This document shows, piece after piece, positions 1-6,365 of a stretch of 8,024 nt of DNA. Under the pieces are notes generated by a model. That model saw only the letters and a list, made by a program, of their open reading frames with translations. It did not search any database and was not told the DNA's origin. A program made the translations under genes and the position numbers. Source of the DNA: a bacterium (GTDB lineage: Bacteria > Patescibacteriota > Minisyncoccia > UBA6257 > Brennerbacteraceae); contig DAIDAW010000024.1 in NCBI GenBank assembly GCA_027310425.1, positions 1 to 8,024 on the forward strand, in the 5' to 3' direction. Within the stretch, counting starts at the first letter, position 1, and every line of letters starts with the position of its first letter.

Positions 1-903
1 GATTCCGGAGGATTTCAGATTTTGTCGCTGCTCTACGGAAAAAACTTGCACGGCACCATCAACGACGAAGGCGTGGCATTCTACACAAGCGCAAAAAAGC
101 GCACGAAGAATTTGTTTACGCCGGAAAAATCAATCGAAGTCCAGTTTACCCTTGATTCGGATATTGTAATTTGCCTTGACGATTGTCCGCGCGCGCAAGC
201 AACGCGCGATGAAAACGAATTGAGCGTGCGCCGTACGATCGAATGGGCGAAACGATGCAAGGAGGAATTTTTGCGCCAAGCGGAACGGAGAAAAATTCCA
301 CACGGAAAACAACCGTTGGTGCTCGCCGTGGTTCAGGGCGGCGCATATAAGGATTTGCGCGAGCGATGCGCGCAGGCGCTCCAGGATATCGGATTCGACG
401 CGTACGGATTCGGCGGCTGGCCCGTGCATCCGGAAACAGGAAAACTCAATGCCGAAATTTTGGCGCATACCGCGGCATGCATGCCTGCTGATAAACCGAA
501 GTTCGCTTTGGGCGTGGGAACGCCGCAGGACATCGTCGACGGATTCCGGATGGGGTATTCTCTTTTCGATTGCGTGCTGCCGACTCGCGATGCCCGGCAT
601 CAACGCCTGTATGTACTCTCGAAAGATCCGTCTGCAGTCGATTCTGAAAGCGGCGAAAAATTATTCAAATATCTCGACCTGGAAAAAGAACGCTTCACAC
701 GAGATTTCAATCCGATTGACGAAGCATGCGATTGCCCGACATGCAGGAATTATACGAGAGCGTATCTTCATCATCTGTTCAAAATAGAGGAAACGCTTGC
801 CTATCGGCTTGCAACACTCCATAACCTGCGCACGTATACGCGACTCATCGATGCGCTGCGAAACGTGTCTCAGGCAGCGCTTGAGGAGCGAAAGCATTCG
901 TGA
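1..903 (+). CDS. tgt: tRNA-guanine transglycosylase, 5'-truncated by the window edge
   Basis: The gene is open from base 1, so the true start is upstream; 300 residues are visible. The enzyme exchanges guanine 34 of GUN-anticodon tRNAs for a 7-deazaguanine base, in the queuosine pathway. Visible motifs, numbered from base 1, are: DSGGFQ at residues 1-6 (substrate-binding loop); a DDC at about 60-62 equivalent to the family's FDEC; QGG at about 112-114; GVGTP at about 171-175; the nucleophile region FDCVLPTR with Asp190; and a zinc site CDCPTC (Cys243, 245, 248) with His274 in TLHNLR. The conserved GGLAVGE loop instead reads GGWPVHPE. The stretch between PTR and the zinc site is about 15 residues longer than in E. 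coli Tgt. The C-terminus is complete at TGA 901-903. The protease gene follows after 27 bases, so the two may be co-transcribed. The family call is firm; which base it inserts is open. Confidence 0.96.
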   Translation, partial: DSGGFQILSLLYGKNLHGTINDEGVAFYTSAKKRTKNLFTPEKSIEVQFTLDSDIVICLDDCPRAQATRDENELSVRRTIEWAKRCKEEFLRQAERRKIPHGKQPLVLAVVQGGAYKDLRERCAQALQDIGFDAYGFGGWPVHPETGKLNAEILAHTAACMPADKPKFALGVGTPQDIVDGFRMGYSLFDCVLPTRDARHQRLYVLSKDPSAVDSESGEKLFKYLDLEKERFTRDFNPIDEACDCPTCRNYTRAYLHHLFKIEETLAYRLATLHNLRTYTRLIDALRNVSQAALEERKHS

Positions 904-930
904 TACCATTCCCTATTCTTGTATAAACGT

Positions 931-2211
931 ATGCAGCGCCTCATTCCATTTGAAAATCCGTTGAAAAACAAAACCGTTGCCCAGACGGGAAAATTTTTCC
1001 TCGTCGGAATCATAGGATTTTTGTTGGGTGCCGGAGCGATGTTCGTGTTTCAGAGCAGGGCGCGGAGCGGATCGCTCGACGGGTCTCTTCTCGGGCGCCA
1101 GAAAACGCCGATCGAAGGAGTGGTGCAAACCGATACGGACGCGAAGAATCTGCGCGGCGCGGATTTCAGCATTTTTTGGGATGTGTGGGCGACGATTCAG
1201 CAGAAATACGTCGGCAGAAATGATTTGGATTATCAGAAAATGGTCTACGGCGCGGTGCAGGGATTGGTGAACTCGCTCGGCGATCAGTATTCCGTGTTTT
1301 TCCCGCCGCAGGAAAATAAAGAATTTGAAGAAGAAGTGTCGGGCCAATTTCAGGGCATCGGCATTGAAATCGGAATGAAAAACGGAGTGCTTACCGTGAT
1401 TTCGCCGCTTGAAGGCACGCCGGCAAAACAAGCGGGGCTTTTGCCCGGGGATATGATTTTGGAAATCAATGCGAGCTCGACGCAGGATATGACACTTGAC
1501 GAAGCGATCAAGAATATCCGCGGCCCGAAAGGAACGCTCGTGACGCTCGGTATTCTGCGCAAGGGATGGAATGCGTCAAAAGATTTTTCCGTCAAGCGCG
1601 ACACGATCAGCGTGCCGTCGGTTAAATACGAAACCGCAGGAAACGACGTCGCTGTCATCCGCTTGTACAATTTCTTCGCTCCTGCCGCAACCGAATTCAA
1701 GAAAGCTGCGCTTCAGGCGCTTCTTTCCGGCCGCCGCAGAATCGTGCTCGACGTACGGGGGAATCCGGGAGGATATTTCGATTCCGCGGTTGAAATCGCA
1801 AGCTGGTTTGTGCCTTCAGGCACAACCGTTGTGAAGGAAGACGACGGAAACGGGCCATTTATATGCGATATGTGCACCGCGCGCGGATTAGGCCTTCTCG
1901 CGAACGATAAGGTTGTGATGCTTGTCGACGGCGGGAGCGCTTCGGCATCGGAAATTCTCGCGGGCGCTTTGCGCGACAGCAAGGGGGTACAGCTGATTGG
2001 CGAGCAGACGTTCGGCAAGGGATCGGTGCAAGATGTGTATCCGGTTGACGCGAACGCATCGCTCAAGATTACGATTGCGAAATGGCTGACCCCCAACGGC
2101 TATAATATCGGATCCGTTGGCTTGAAGCCGGATATTGAGGTGAAGAGCAATGCCTCGAGCACCGACGATCTACAATTGCAGAAAGCATTAGAAGTCGTGC
2201 GCGCATTGTAG
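931..2211 (+). CDS. S41 carboxy-terminal processing protease with PDZ domain
   Basis: This is a membrane-anchored periplasmic or extracytoplasmic serine protease of the CtpA/Prc family, which trims the C-termini of exported proteins. With ATG 931 as start it has 426 residues: a basic N-terminus, one membrane helix at about 22-40, an N-terminal helical part, a PDZ domain at about 136-215 (GIGIEIG, then LLPGDMILEIN), and the S41 catalytic core. The Ser-Lys dyad is Ser338 in GGSASASEI and Lys363 in FGKGSVQ, 25 residues apart as in E. coli Prc. The closing motif LTPNGYNIGSVGLKPDIEV is also typical. A TTG at 919 would add four residues (MYKR). I prefer ATG because neither start has an SD. The gene lies 27 bases after tgt, with no promoter I can defend. 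Length and motifs indicate an intact enzyme; the specific target is unknown. Confidence 0.95.
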   Translation: MQRLIPFENPLKNKTVAQTGKFFLVGIIGFLLGAGAMFVFQSRARSGSLDGSLLGRQKTPIEGVVQTDTDAKNLRGADFSIFWDVWATIQQKYVGRNDLDYQKMVYGAVQGLVNSLGDQYSVFFPPQENKEFEEEVSGQFQGIGIEIGMKNGVLTVISPLEGTPAKQAGLLPGDMILEINASSTQDMTLDEAIKNIRGPKGTLVTLGILRKGWNASKDFSVKRDTISVPSVKYETAGNDVAVIRLYNFFAPAATEFKKAALQALLSGRRRIVLDVRGNPGGYFDSAVEIASWFVPSGTTVVKEDDGNGPFICDMCTARGLGLLANDKVVMLVDGGSASASEILAGALRDSKGVQLIGEQTFGKGSVQDVYPVDANASLKITIAKWLTPNGYNIGSVGLKPDIEVKSNASSTDDLQLQKALEVVRAL

Positions 2212-2255
2212 TATTTGCGTCATTCGTATAGTTTCGCATAGTAACATTTTATATC

Positions 2256-2705
2256 GTGTTGGTTATTTTTCTTCAGAATGTGCGCGGCGTGGGGGCAAAA
2301 GGCGAATTGAAGGATATCAAAGACGGATATGCGCGCAATTTTCTGATTCCCAAAGGATTGGCGCAATTCGCGAGCCCTGACGTTCTGAAACGTTGGCGTA
2401 TGGAACAGGAGCAGCGCGAGCATCAAAAACAAAAACTCGCTCAGCGCGCGCAGCGCGACGCCGAACGCATTCATTCGCTGGTATTCGAAGCGGCATTGAG
2501 CGCAGATAAGCGAGGCGGCGTGTTCGCTTCAGTCAATAAACAGGCAATACGAAAATATCTTGCCGAACAGGGCATTGCGGTTGACGACGGCCAGATTGAG
2601 CTTGAGCATCCTGTGAAAGAAGAAGGTATGCACGCAGCGCGGATCAAGCTCGGGCAGGGGATTGAAGCGAATCTTATGATTCGCATCACGCACGATCGCA
2701 CGTGA
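2256..2705 (+). CDS. rplI: 50S ribosomal protein L9
   Basis: The 149-residue protein has the full L9 architecture. The N-terminal rRNA-binding domain starts MLVIFLQNV, and DGYARNFLIPKGLA at about 23-36 is the family signature. A charged connecting helix follows at about 42-75, then a C-terminal domain to residue 149. The start is GTG 2256, because the family begins with M-x-V-I-L-L and this codon places that motif at residue 1; no SD precedes it. L9 binds 23S rRNA near the L1 stalk and helps maintain reading frame. The gene stands alone: rpsF, ssb and rpsR, its usual neighbours, are absent here. It lies 44 bases downstream of the protease stop and converges on rpmA, with a strong hairpin between them. 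L9 is missing from some candidate-phyla-radiation lineages, so its presence may help placement (recalled, not checked). Confidence 0.96.
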   Translation: MLVIFLQNVRGVGAKGELKDIKDGYARNFLIPKGLAQFASPDVLKRWRMEQEQREHQKQKLAQRAQRDAERIHSLVFEAALSADKRGGVFASVNKQAIRKYLAEQGIAVDDGQIELEHPVKEEGMHAARIKLGQGIEANLMIRITHDRT

Positions 2706-2715
2706 ATTCCGTAAT

Positions 2716-2749
2716 AGAAACCGGCGGCGCAAAAGCGTCGCCGGTTTCT
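2716..2749. terminator. Bidirectional hairpin between convergent rplI and rpmA
   Basis: A 15-bp stem (2716-2730 with 2735-2749, one G-T pair on the plus strand) closes on an AAAA loop. It starts 10 bases after the rplI stop and ends 16 bases before the rpmA stop. The outer arms are A-rich and T-rich, so transcripts from either side end in a paired short U stretch. There is no free U-tract on either side, so terminator function is inferred from position and stem strength. Confidence 0.75.
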
Positions 2750-2765
2750 GATCGTTTCGAATTGC

Positions 2766-3038
2766 TCAGACTACCTGTACCACGACGCGCGTTTTGCGCG
2801 ATCCGTCGAATTTGCGCATGGCTCTCGTGGAAAATTTCACCGTACCTTCTTTGCTCGCATAAATGGTATCGTCGCCACCAGTGCGCGCGCCGATGCCGGC
2901 GATATAGCGCGTGCCGCGCTGGCGCACGATGACATTCCCCGGAATCACTTTTTTGCCGTCATGGAGCTTGACGCCGAGGTATTTCGGCGCTGATTCGCGG
3001 TTGTTTTTTGTTGAGCTGCCTGCTTTAGTATGTGCCAT
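2766..3038 (-). CDS. rpmA: 50S ribosomal protein L27
   Basis: The 90-residue protein begins MAHTKAGSSTKNNRES, the L27 N-terminal tail that reaches the peptidyl-transferase centre. It continues with LGVK, PGNVIVRQRGTRYIAG and the Asp/Thr-rich DDTIYA segment, all family signatures. Length is close to the E. coli protein (85). There is no Firmicutes-type cleavable N-terminal extension before MAH. The usual rplU-rpmA-obg cluster is broken: L21 is not here and obg lies more than 3 kb away. The gene is probably monocistronic, transcribed from the compact divergent region to its right and ending at the hairpin shared with rplI. No SD precedes the ATG. Confidence 0.97.
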   Translation of the reverse strand: MAHTKAGSSTKNNRESAPKYLGVKLHDGKKVIPGNVIVRQRGTRYIAGIGARTGGDDTIYASKEGTVKFSTRAMRKFDGSRKTRVVVQVV

Positions 3039-3099
3039 AAAGGGTAATTTTCAGATTTCTGTTTGCGATTTTCAAACGTGTTATACTAGTGTATGGCTT
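3039..3099. promoter_or_regulatory. Divergent promoter region between rpmA and the 66-residue membrane protein
   Basis: Only 61 bases separate the two divergent start codons. On the plus strand TATACT at 3082-3087 fits a -10 box and would start transcription only a few bases before ATG 3100; no good -35 is seen. On the minus strand TATAAC (reverse complement of 3080-3085) overlaps it. A 4/6 -35 match, CTGATA, lies 18 bases upstream at 3104-3109, which would give rpmA a leader of roughly 35-40 bases. The -10 boxes are direct readings; promoter activity is inferred. Confidence 0.45.
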
Positions 3100-3300
3100 A
3101 TGATATCAGAAACTTTCTCTCAAATCAAGCAACGGGTTTTTGACTTCTGGGCAGAGCATTATGAAGATGTGATGTCGGCGGCGTTGGTATTTTTACTCGT
3201 CTCGCTCGCATTCGGCATTGGGGTTATGGTCGGATCGAAAATGCTGGAAAATCAACAGATTTCGATTACCTGCCCGGCGGAATTTTGGCGGAAAAATTAG
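3100..3300 (+). CDS. Small single-pass membrane protein, function unknown
   Basis: I do not recognise a named family. The 66-residue product has a polar N-terminal segment (MISETFSQIKQRVFDFWAEH), one clear membrane helix at about 27-46 with small residues (FGIGVMVGS), and a short tail ending ITCPAEFWRKN with one cysteine. The reading frame is open further upstream, to about 2911, but that part is antisense to rpmA. ATG 3100 is therefore chosen: it is the first in-frame ATG after the -10 box at 3082-3087. Another ATG at 3093 is out of frame and reaches a stop after 16 codons. The next gene follows 12 bases after the stop, so the two are probably co-transcribed. Similar short 'helix plus CPA tail' proteins occur in Parcubacteria by my recollection. 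Being real is likely; a role cannot be given. Confidence 0.7.
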   Translation: MISETFSQIKQRVFDFWAEHYEDVMSAALVFLLVSLAFGIGVMVGSKMLENQQISITCPAEFWRKN

Positions 3301-3312
3301 TATTAAAGCGCT

Positions 3313-3915
3313 ATGGATATCAAAAAAGCGTTTTCTTTTTTTCTTGGACTCGGCCTTGTCGCATTCGTCGCGTGGGGGCTCGCCATCGGATTTCCGCGTT
3401 TTCTTGCGGGACGACAGAATTCCCGTGCGCCGCAGCAAAGCGCGCAAGTTCCCTCCGATCCATTCAATATCGCATACACCATTGACGGAACGCAGTACTT
3501 ATTCTTGAACGGTATATCGCAAAGGCCGGTTGCATCCGGTTCGCAGGCGATGGAAACCGTCAGGGTATTCGGTGCGCCGGCATACGGCGATTTGGATGAT
3601 GACGGAGTCCAGGACGCCGCGGTATTTCTGCAGCGTGAAGCCGGAGGGAGCGGCGTGTTCTATTACCTTGCCGCCGCGCTCAATGTGCAGGGAAAATATC
3701 TTGGCCTGGATGCCGTATTTCTCGGTGATCGCATCGCGCCGCAAACTGTCGAGGTGCGCAACGGCGTCGTAACAGCGAATTATGCGGATCGAAAACCAAA
3801 TGAACCGATGAGCGCGCAACCCTCGGTCGGAACTTCGGTGTTTGCGCGCGTAGAAAACGGAAAACTCGCCAAAATCCCGTATGCGGAAGCGCGGCAATTG
3901 CTGGAGGGAAATTGA
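3313..3915 (+). CDS. Membrane-anchored conserved hypothetical with an Asp-rich calcium-type loop
   Basis: The 200-residue product has an N-terminal membrane anchor or uncleaved signal at about 5-30 (FSFFLGLGLVAFVAWGLAIG). A Pro/Gln/Ser-rich linker follows at about 36-50, then an exported domain. That domain contains GDLDDDGVQDAAVFL at about 92-106, where the Asp pattern DxDxDG resembles an EF-hand or FG-GAP metal-binding loop. It also contains LGDRIAPQTVEV and NYADRKPNEPMSAQPSVG. I recall close versions of these two segments in many uncharacterised Parcubacteria proteins, sometimes beside META-domain (HslJ-like) proteins; this is memory, not a search. The gene starts 12 bases after the preceding small membrane-protein gene and has no SD. 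A role at the cell surface is inferred; no enzyme motif is seen. Confidence 0.85.
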   Translation: MDIKKAFSFFLGLGLVAFVAWGLAIGFPRFLAGRQNSRAPQQSAQVPSDPFNIAYTIDGTQYLFLNGISQRPVASGSQAMETVRVFGAPAYGDLDDDGVQDAAVFLQREAGGSGVFYYLAAALNVQGKYLGLDAVFLGDRIAPQTVEVRNGVVTANYADRKPNEPMSAQPSVGTSVFARVENGKLAKIPYAEARQLLEGN

Positions 3916-3948
3916 AAAGTTATCAACAGCGCCGAATAAAATCTGATA

Positions 3949-3954
3949 TATACT
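3949..3954 (+). promoter_or_regulatory. Possible -10 box for the bPH2/M23 operon
   Basis: TATACT lies 24 bases before ATG 3979, in the only sizeable gap (63 bases) ahead of this gene run. No matching -35 stands at the right distance; a TTGAAA at 3912-3917 is too far. An AT-rich 6-bp inverted repeat (3959-3964 with 3969-3974) follows in the short leader. This is a weak call. Confidence 0.35.
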
Positions 3955-3978
3955 ATCGAAGAAAATAATTTCTTTTGT

Positions 3979-4578
3979 ATGAACATTGCGCACAGCAAAA
4001 CACGGGATCAATTTCCCCTCAGCACGATAAAAATTCTGAAAAAGACGATCGCGGGATCAATGGGGCTTATACTCATATTTTTATTTGTGTTTCTACCCAT
4101 TTTTCTTTCCTTCTTTTTCGCGGGTCCGGCGTCAGGGCTTCTTTTTTCAAGGAATTCTTCCAGCGTGATCGCGCTGGTTGGCCTTACGGCAGCGGTTGCA
4201 TTTCTTTTCCTCGCTCTGGGGATTTTCCTCGTCTATCTGTATCAACGTTGGTATTTTGCCGTGTATTTTTACGACTTCACCGATGATTACGTGACTATCC
4301 GCAAAGGGCCGATTACGCCGCATGAAATTACGCTGCCGTACGAACGCATCCAGGATGTGTATGTCGATCAGGATGTATTCGACAGGATTCTGGGACTCTA
4401 CGATGTGCATTTGTCGACCGCAACCATGACCTCCGGCATGGAGGCGCATATCGATGGCGTGGAAAAAACAGCCGCCGACGGTTTGCGCTCGCAACTCCTT
4501 GATACGATTCAGCGCAAAATCCGTCCCGCCTCCTCATCCAACTTGGGAACGCAGGTTTTGCAGCCGCCGCGCCCATAA
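3979..4578 (+). CDS. bPH2 (YdbS/DUF304-type) membrane protein, first of a pair
   Basis: The 199-residue product has two membrane helices at about 24-48 and 63-88, then a bacterial pleckstrin-homology-like (bPH2) domain at about 95-182. The domain shows the pattern of that family: YDFTDDYVTIRKGPI, LPYERIQDVYVDQDVFDRILG, then a strand ending in LSTAT. The C-terminal tail is Ser/Pro-rich and probably disordered. YdbS and YdbT proteins often occur as adjacent pairs, as here, and their biochemical role is not established. The start is ATG 3979; no SD is visible. The second bPH2 gene begins 7 bases after this stop, so the genes form an operon. The intact domain makes the family call secure, but no function beyond membrane association should be read from it. 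Confidence 0.88.
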   Translation: MNIAHSKTRDQFPLSTIKILKKTIAGSMGLILIFLFVFLPIFLSFFFAGPASGLLFSRNSSSVIALVGLTAAVAFLFLALGIFLVYLYQRWYFAVYFYDFTDDYVTIRKGPITPHEITLPYERIQDVYVDQDVFDRILGLYDVHLSTATMTSGMEAHIDGVEKTAADGLRSQLLDTIQRKIRPASSSNLGTQVLQPPRP

Positions 4579-4585
4579 AATTCTT

Positions 4586-5206
4586 ATGAGCCGGATAGAC
4601 GATACAACTCATCGGATTCAAAGCGGCTGGCTTGCGAAGGAAATCATCGTGAACAGCTTTTGGTTTTTGGCGTTTGCCGGCATTTCCGCGCTCATCGGAT
4701 CTTTTCCGCGATCGACCGATTTCCAGCCGGAAGATGTGTTCGGGTTGTGGATTATCGAGCGCCTTCCAGGATTATTCATCGGATTATTTCTCTTCTTTCC
4801 GTTGTATTTGCTGCTGCGGAAAATGAATTACCATTATTCACTGGAGGATAAATTTTTGGTCGTGGAGCAGGGGATTTTTGCAAAGCAAAAGCGGCATATT
4901 CCCTATGCTTCATTGCAGAATGTGCTGCTTATGCGCACGTTCCTGGACACGTTATTCGGATTCGTCACAGTGAGCATTGAAAATGCTTCGGGCGTTGCGG
5001 GCGGCATGATGCCCGCGCGTTCGTGGTATTGGAGAGATCGCGGGAGGCATTCGTATCTTATCAATGTCATGCTGGCGCGGATGATGGGGATTTTCGGCAA
5101 CCGGGTTTCGATCCCCGGGCTTTCGGCGCGGGACGCAGTCCAATTTCGCGACGCTCTGCTGGAAAAGTTTCAGGAATCGCGCCGCCCCGATGTCTCGGGA
5201 TTATAG
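4586..5206 (+). CDS. bPH2 (YdbS/DUF304-type) membrane protein, second of a pair
   Basis: The 206-residue product repeats the layout of its upstream neighbour: two membrane helices at about 21-40 and 59-78, then a bPH2 domain at about 84-195. Recognisable elements are YSLEDKFLVVEQGIF, HIPYASLQNVLLMRTFLDTLFG and a following strand VTVSIENASG. A loop of about 20 residues rich in Met, Trp and Arg (about 139-157) interrupts the domain before its final strands and helix. The frame is open upstream, inside the previous gene, but ATG 4586 gives the natural N-terminus and a 7-base gap. The M23 peptidase start codon follows the stop directly. The pair may form a hetero-oligomer in the membrane; that is inference from adjacency. 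Confidence 0.87.
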   Translation: MSRIDDTTHRIQSGWLAKEIIVNSFWFLAFAGISALIGSFPRSTDFQPEDVFGLWIIERLPGLFIGLFLFFPLYLLLRKMNYHYSLEDKFLVVEQGIFAKQKRHIPYASLQNVLLMRTFLDTLFGFVTVSIENASGVAGGMMPARSWYWRDRGRHSYLINVMLARMMGIFGNRVSIPGLSARDAVQFRDALLEKFQESRRPDVSGL

Positions 5207-6058
5207 ATGCGCATGAAATGGGTTTTCATCGCGGCATTAAGTTTATGGTATGTCCGTCCCGTCTTGGGGTTGGAAAATATTCTTACGGCGTATACGGTCC
5301 TGCAGGGCAACGCGGCGTTGGTTCAATTTCCCGCGATTAAACAGCTGTCTGATATCGCGCAGGTTACCTTCAATGGAAAACCGATGAGCGCGTTCTCGTA
5401 TCGCGGCGTACCCTCAGTGCTCATCGGTATTGATCTGAATCAGAAACCGGGCGCATACGTTCTTGTAACAAAGCTGAAAAACAAAGAACAGATTACGCAA
5501 GGAATAACCGTGCAGGAGCGCGTAAAGCCGCAGGAAACATTGGGTATTCCGCAGAAACTCGGCGGCAATACGCGTTCTGCGCAAAGCGCATTTATCAATT
5601 CTCTTGCTTCGGAGAATGCGGCATTGGCAAAGCTGCGCACCGGCGCGAAAACATTCTGGTCCGCGCCGTTTGCATATCCGCTCGCGAACGCAACCGTGAC
5701 CGATCCTTTCGGATACATCCGCCAGACCGGTTCATATCAGATTGCGCACAAAGGCACTGATTTCCGCGCCCCCGAAGGCACGCCGGTATTCGCGATGAAC
5801 AGGGGAGTCGTGCGTCTGGCGCGCAATTTCAGGGTATACGGCAAGACGATTGTCGTTGATCACGGCTTGGGCGTAATGACACTCTTTATGCATTTATCGA
5901 AAATCAACGTGAATGTCGGCGAGCTCGTGGAACAGGGACAGATTATCGGCTTGGCTGGCGAAAGCGGATATGCCGAAGCGCCTCATCTGCATATGAGTGT
6001 GCGCATCAACGGCGTTTCAGTAGATCCAATCGCGTTTTTAAAATTGTTCGCGAAATAA
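5207..6058 (+). CDS. M23-family (LytM-type) secreted peptidase
   Basis: The product has 283 residues with a signal peptide at about 1-21 (basic start, hydrophobic core, VLG before LEN), an all-beta N-terminal domain at about 25-105, a linker, and a C-terminal M23 metallopeptidase domain at about 155-278. The zinc ligands are all present: His181 and Asp185 in HKGTD, and His262 in PHLHMS. The two catalytic histidines expected from LytM are His229 (FMHL) and His260. The site therefore looks active, unlike the degenerate EnvC/NlpD regulators. Such enzymes cleave peptidoglycan cross-bridges or stem peptides outside the membrane. ATG 5207 immediately follows the stop of the bPH2 gene; ATG 5213 is a possible alternative start. 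The peptidase and the two bPH2 proteins form one transcription unit ending at the 6073-6100 hairpin. The substrate is not deducible. Confidence 0.93.
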   Translation: MRMKWVFIAALSLWYVRPVLGLENILTAYTVLQGNAALVQFPAIKQLSDIAQVTFNGKPMSAFSYRGVPSVLIGIDLNQKPGAYVLVTKLKNKEQITQGITVQERVKPQETLGIPQKLGGNTRSAQSAFINSLASENAALAKLRTGAKTFWSAPFAYPLANATVTDPFGYIRQTGSYQIAHKGTDFRAPEGTPVFAMNRGVVRLARNFRVYGKTIVVDHGLGVMTLFMHLSKINVNVGELVEQGQIIGLAGESGYAEAPHLHMSVRINGVSVDPIAFLKLFAK

Positions 6059-6072
6059 TCTAGAGAACGCAA

Positions 6073-6100
6073 ATGCCGCTCTACTTTTGTAGAGCGGCAT
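6073..6100. terminator. Hairpin between convergent M23 peptidase and minus-strand genes
   Basis: A perfect 12-bp stem (6073-6084 with 6089-6100) closes on TTTT. It sits 14 bases after the peptidase stop and 6 bases past the last minus-strand small ORF, so it could end transcripts from both directions. No U-tract follows on either strand. Confidence 0.7.
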
Positions 6101-6106
6101 CGCTCG

Positions 6107-6365
6107 TTATGGAGACGTGAAGAGCCCGATAGAGACTGTGATAGTTCCTAAAAGCATGATAGGAACACTATTTTTTTCTTGTTGTCCATCCTTGATTTGA
6201 TCCCGGCGAATCGTAAATGAAGGTGCCTATGATCATAATGAGGAATCCAGGCGCCACAAGTTCTATACCGAGATTGCTATAAATAAGAAGGGAGGCAATA
6301 CCCGCAAAGATAGGGGATTCGCTTGCTCCAAGAAGCCAGCTCGCTTCTTTTTCCTTCTTATTGAT
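6107..6365 (-). pseudogene. Small multi-helix membrane ORF overlapping obg, apparently frameshifted and lacking a normal start
   Basis: One minus-strand frame (stop TAG 6168-6170) encodes a clearly protein-like sequence starting INKKEKEASWLLGAS. It has two membrane helices: SPIFAGIASLLIYSNLGIEL, and a second with FLIMIIGTFIYD. There is no ATG, GTG or TTG at its head; the natural N-terminus would be ATC 6363-6365, overlapping the obg stop by 8 bases. At its end the frame meets a run of seven A (6171-6177 on the minus strand) followed by TAG. Removing one A would continue it through KNSVPIMLLGTITVSIGLF to TAA 6107-6109, giving 85 residues with a third helix and ending 6 bases before the terminator hairpin. 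This may be a decaying gene, a homopolymer sequencing error, or a gene read by slippage with a rare start. I recognise no family. Confidence 0.42.

Noticed and set aside
7..24. GGAGG followed by TTG 22 looks like an SD and start codon
   Set aside because: These bases are codons for the conserved DSGGFQ motif of Tgt, so the frame continues upstream and the gene is simply truncated by the window edge.
130..603. Long minus-strand open frame opposite tgt
   Set aside because: It is a reverse-frame shadow of a gene with strong motifs; its composition is unlike a protein, with no motif or SD.
919..930. TTG 919 as the protease start
   Set aside because: It adds only MYKR, has no SD and is less likely than ATG 931. 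It is kept as an alternative only.
913..1431. 172-codon minus-strand open frame opposite the S41 protease
   Set aside because: It is antisense to a clearly coding gene and rich in His/Arg/Phe as expected from a shadow frame.
3920..3928. TTATCAACA resembling a DnaA box, near an AT-rich stretch
   Set aside because: It is a single copy with one mismatch to the consensus, and no cluster of boxes or dnaA/dnaN neighbour supports an origin.
6148..6189. 13-residue minus-strand ORF MDNKKKIVFLSCF joined to the next frame by -1 slippage at the A run
   Set aside because: The A7 run is out of phase with a canonical slippery heptamer in this frame, and the single-base deletion model for the larger ORF explains more of the interval.
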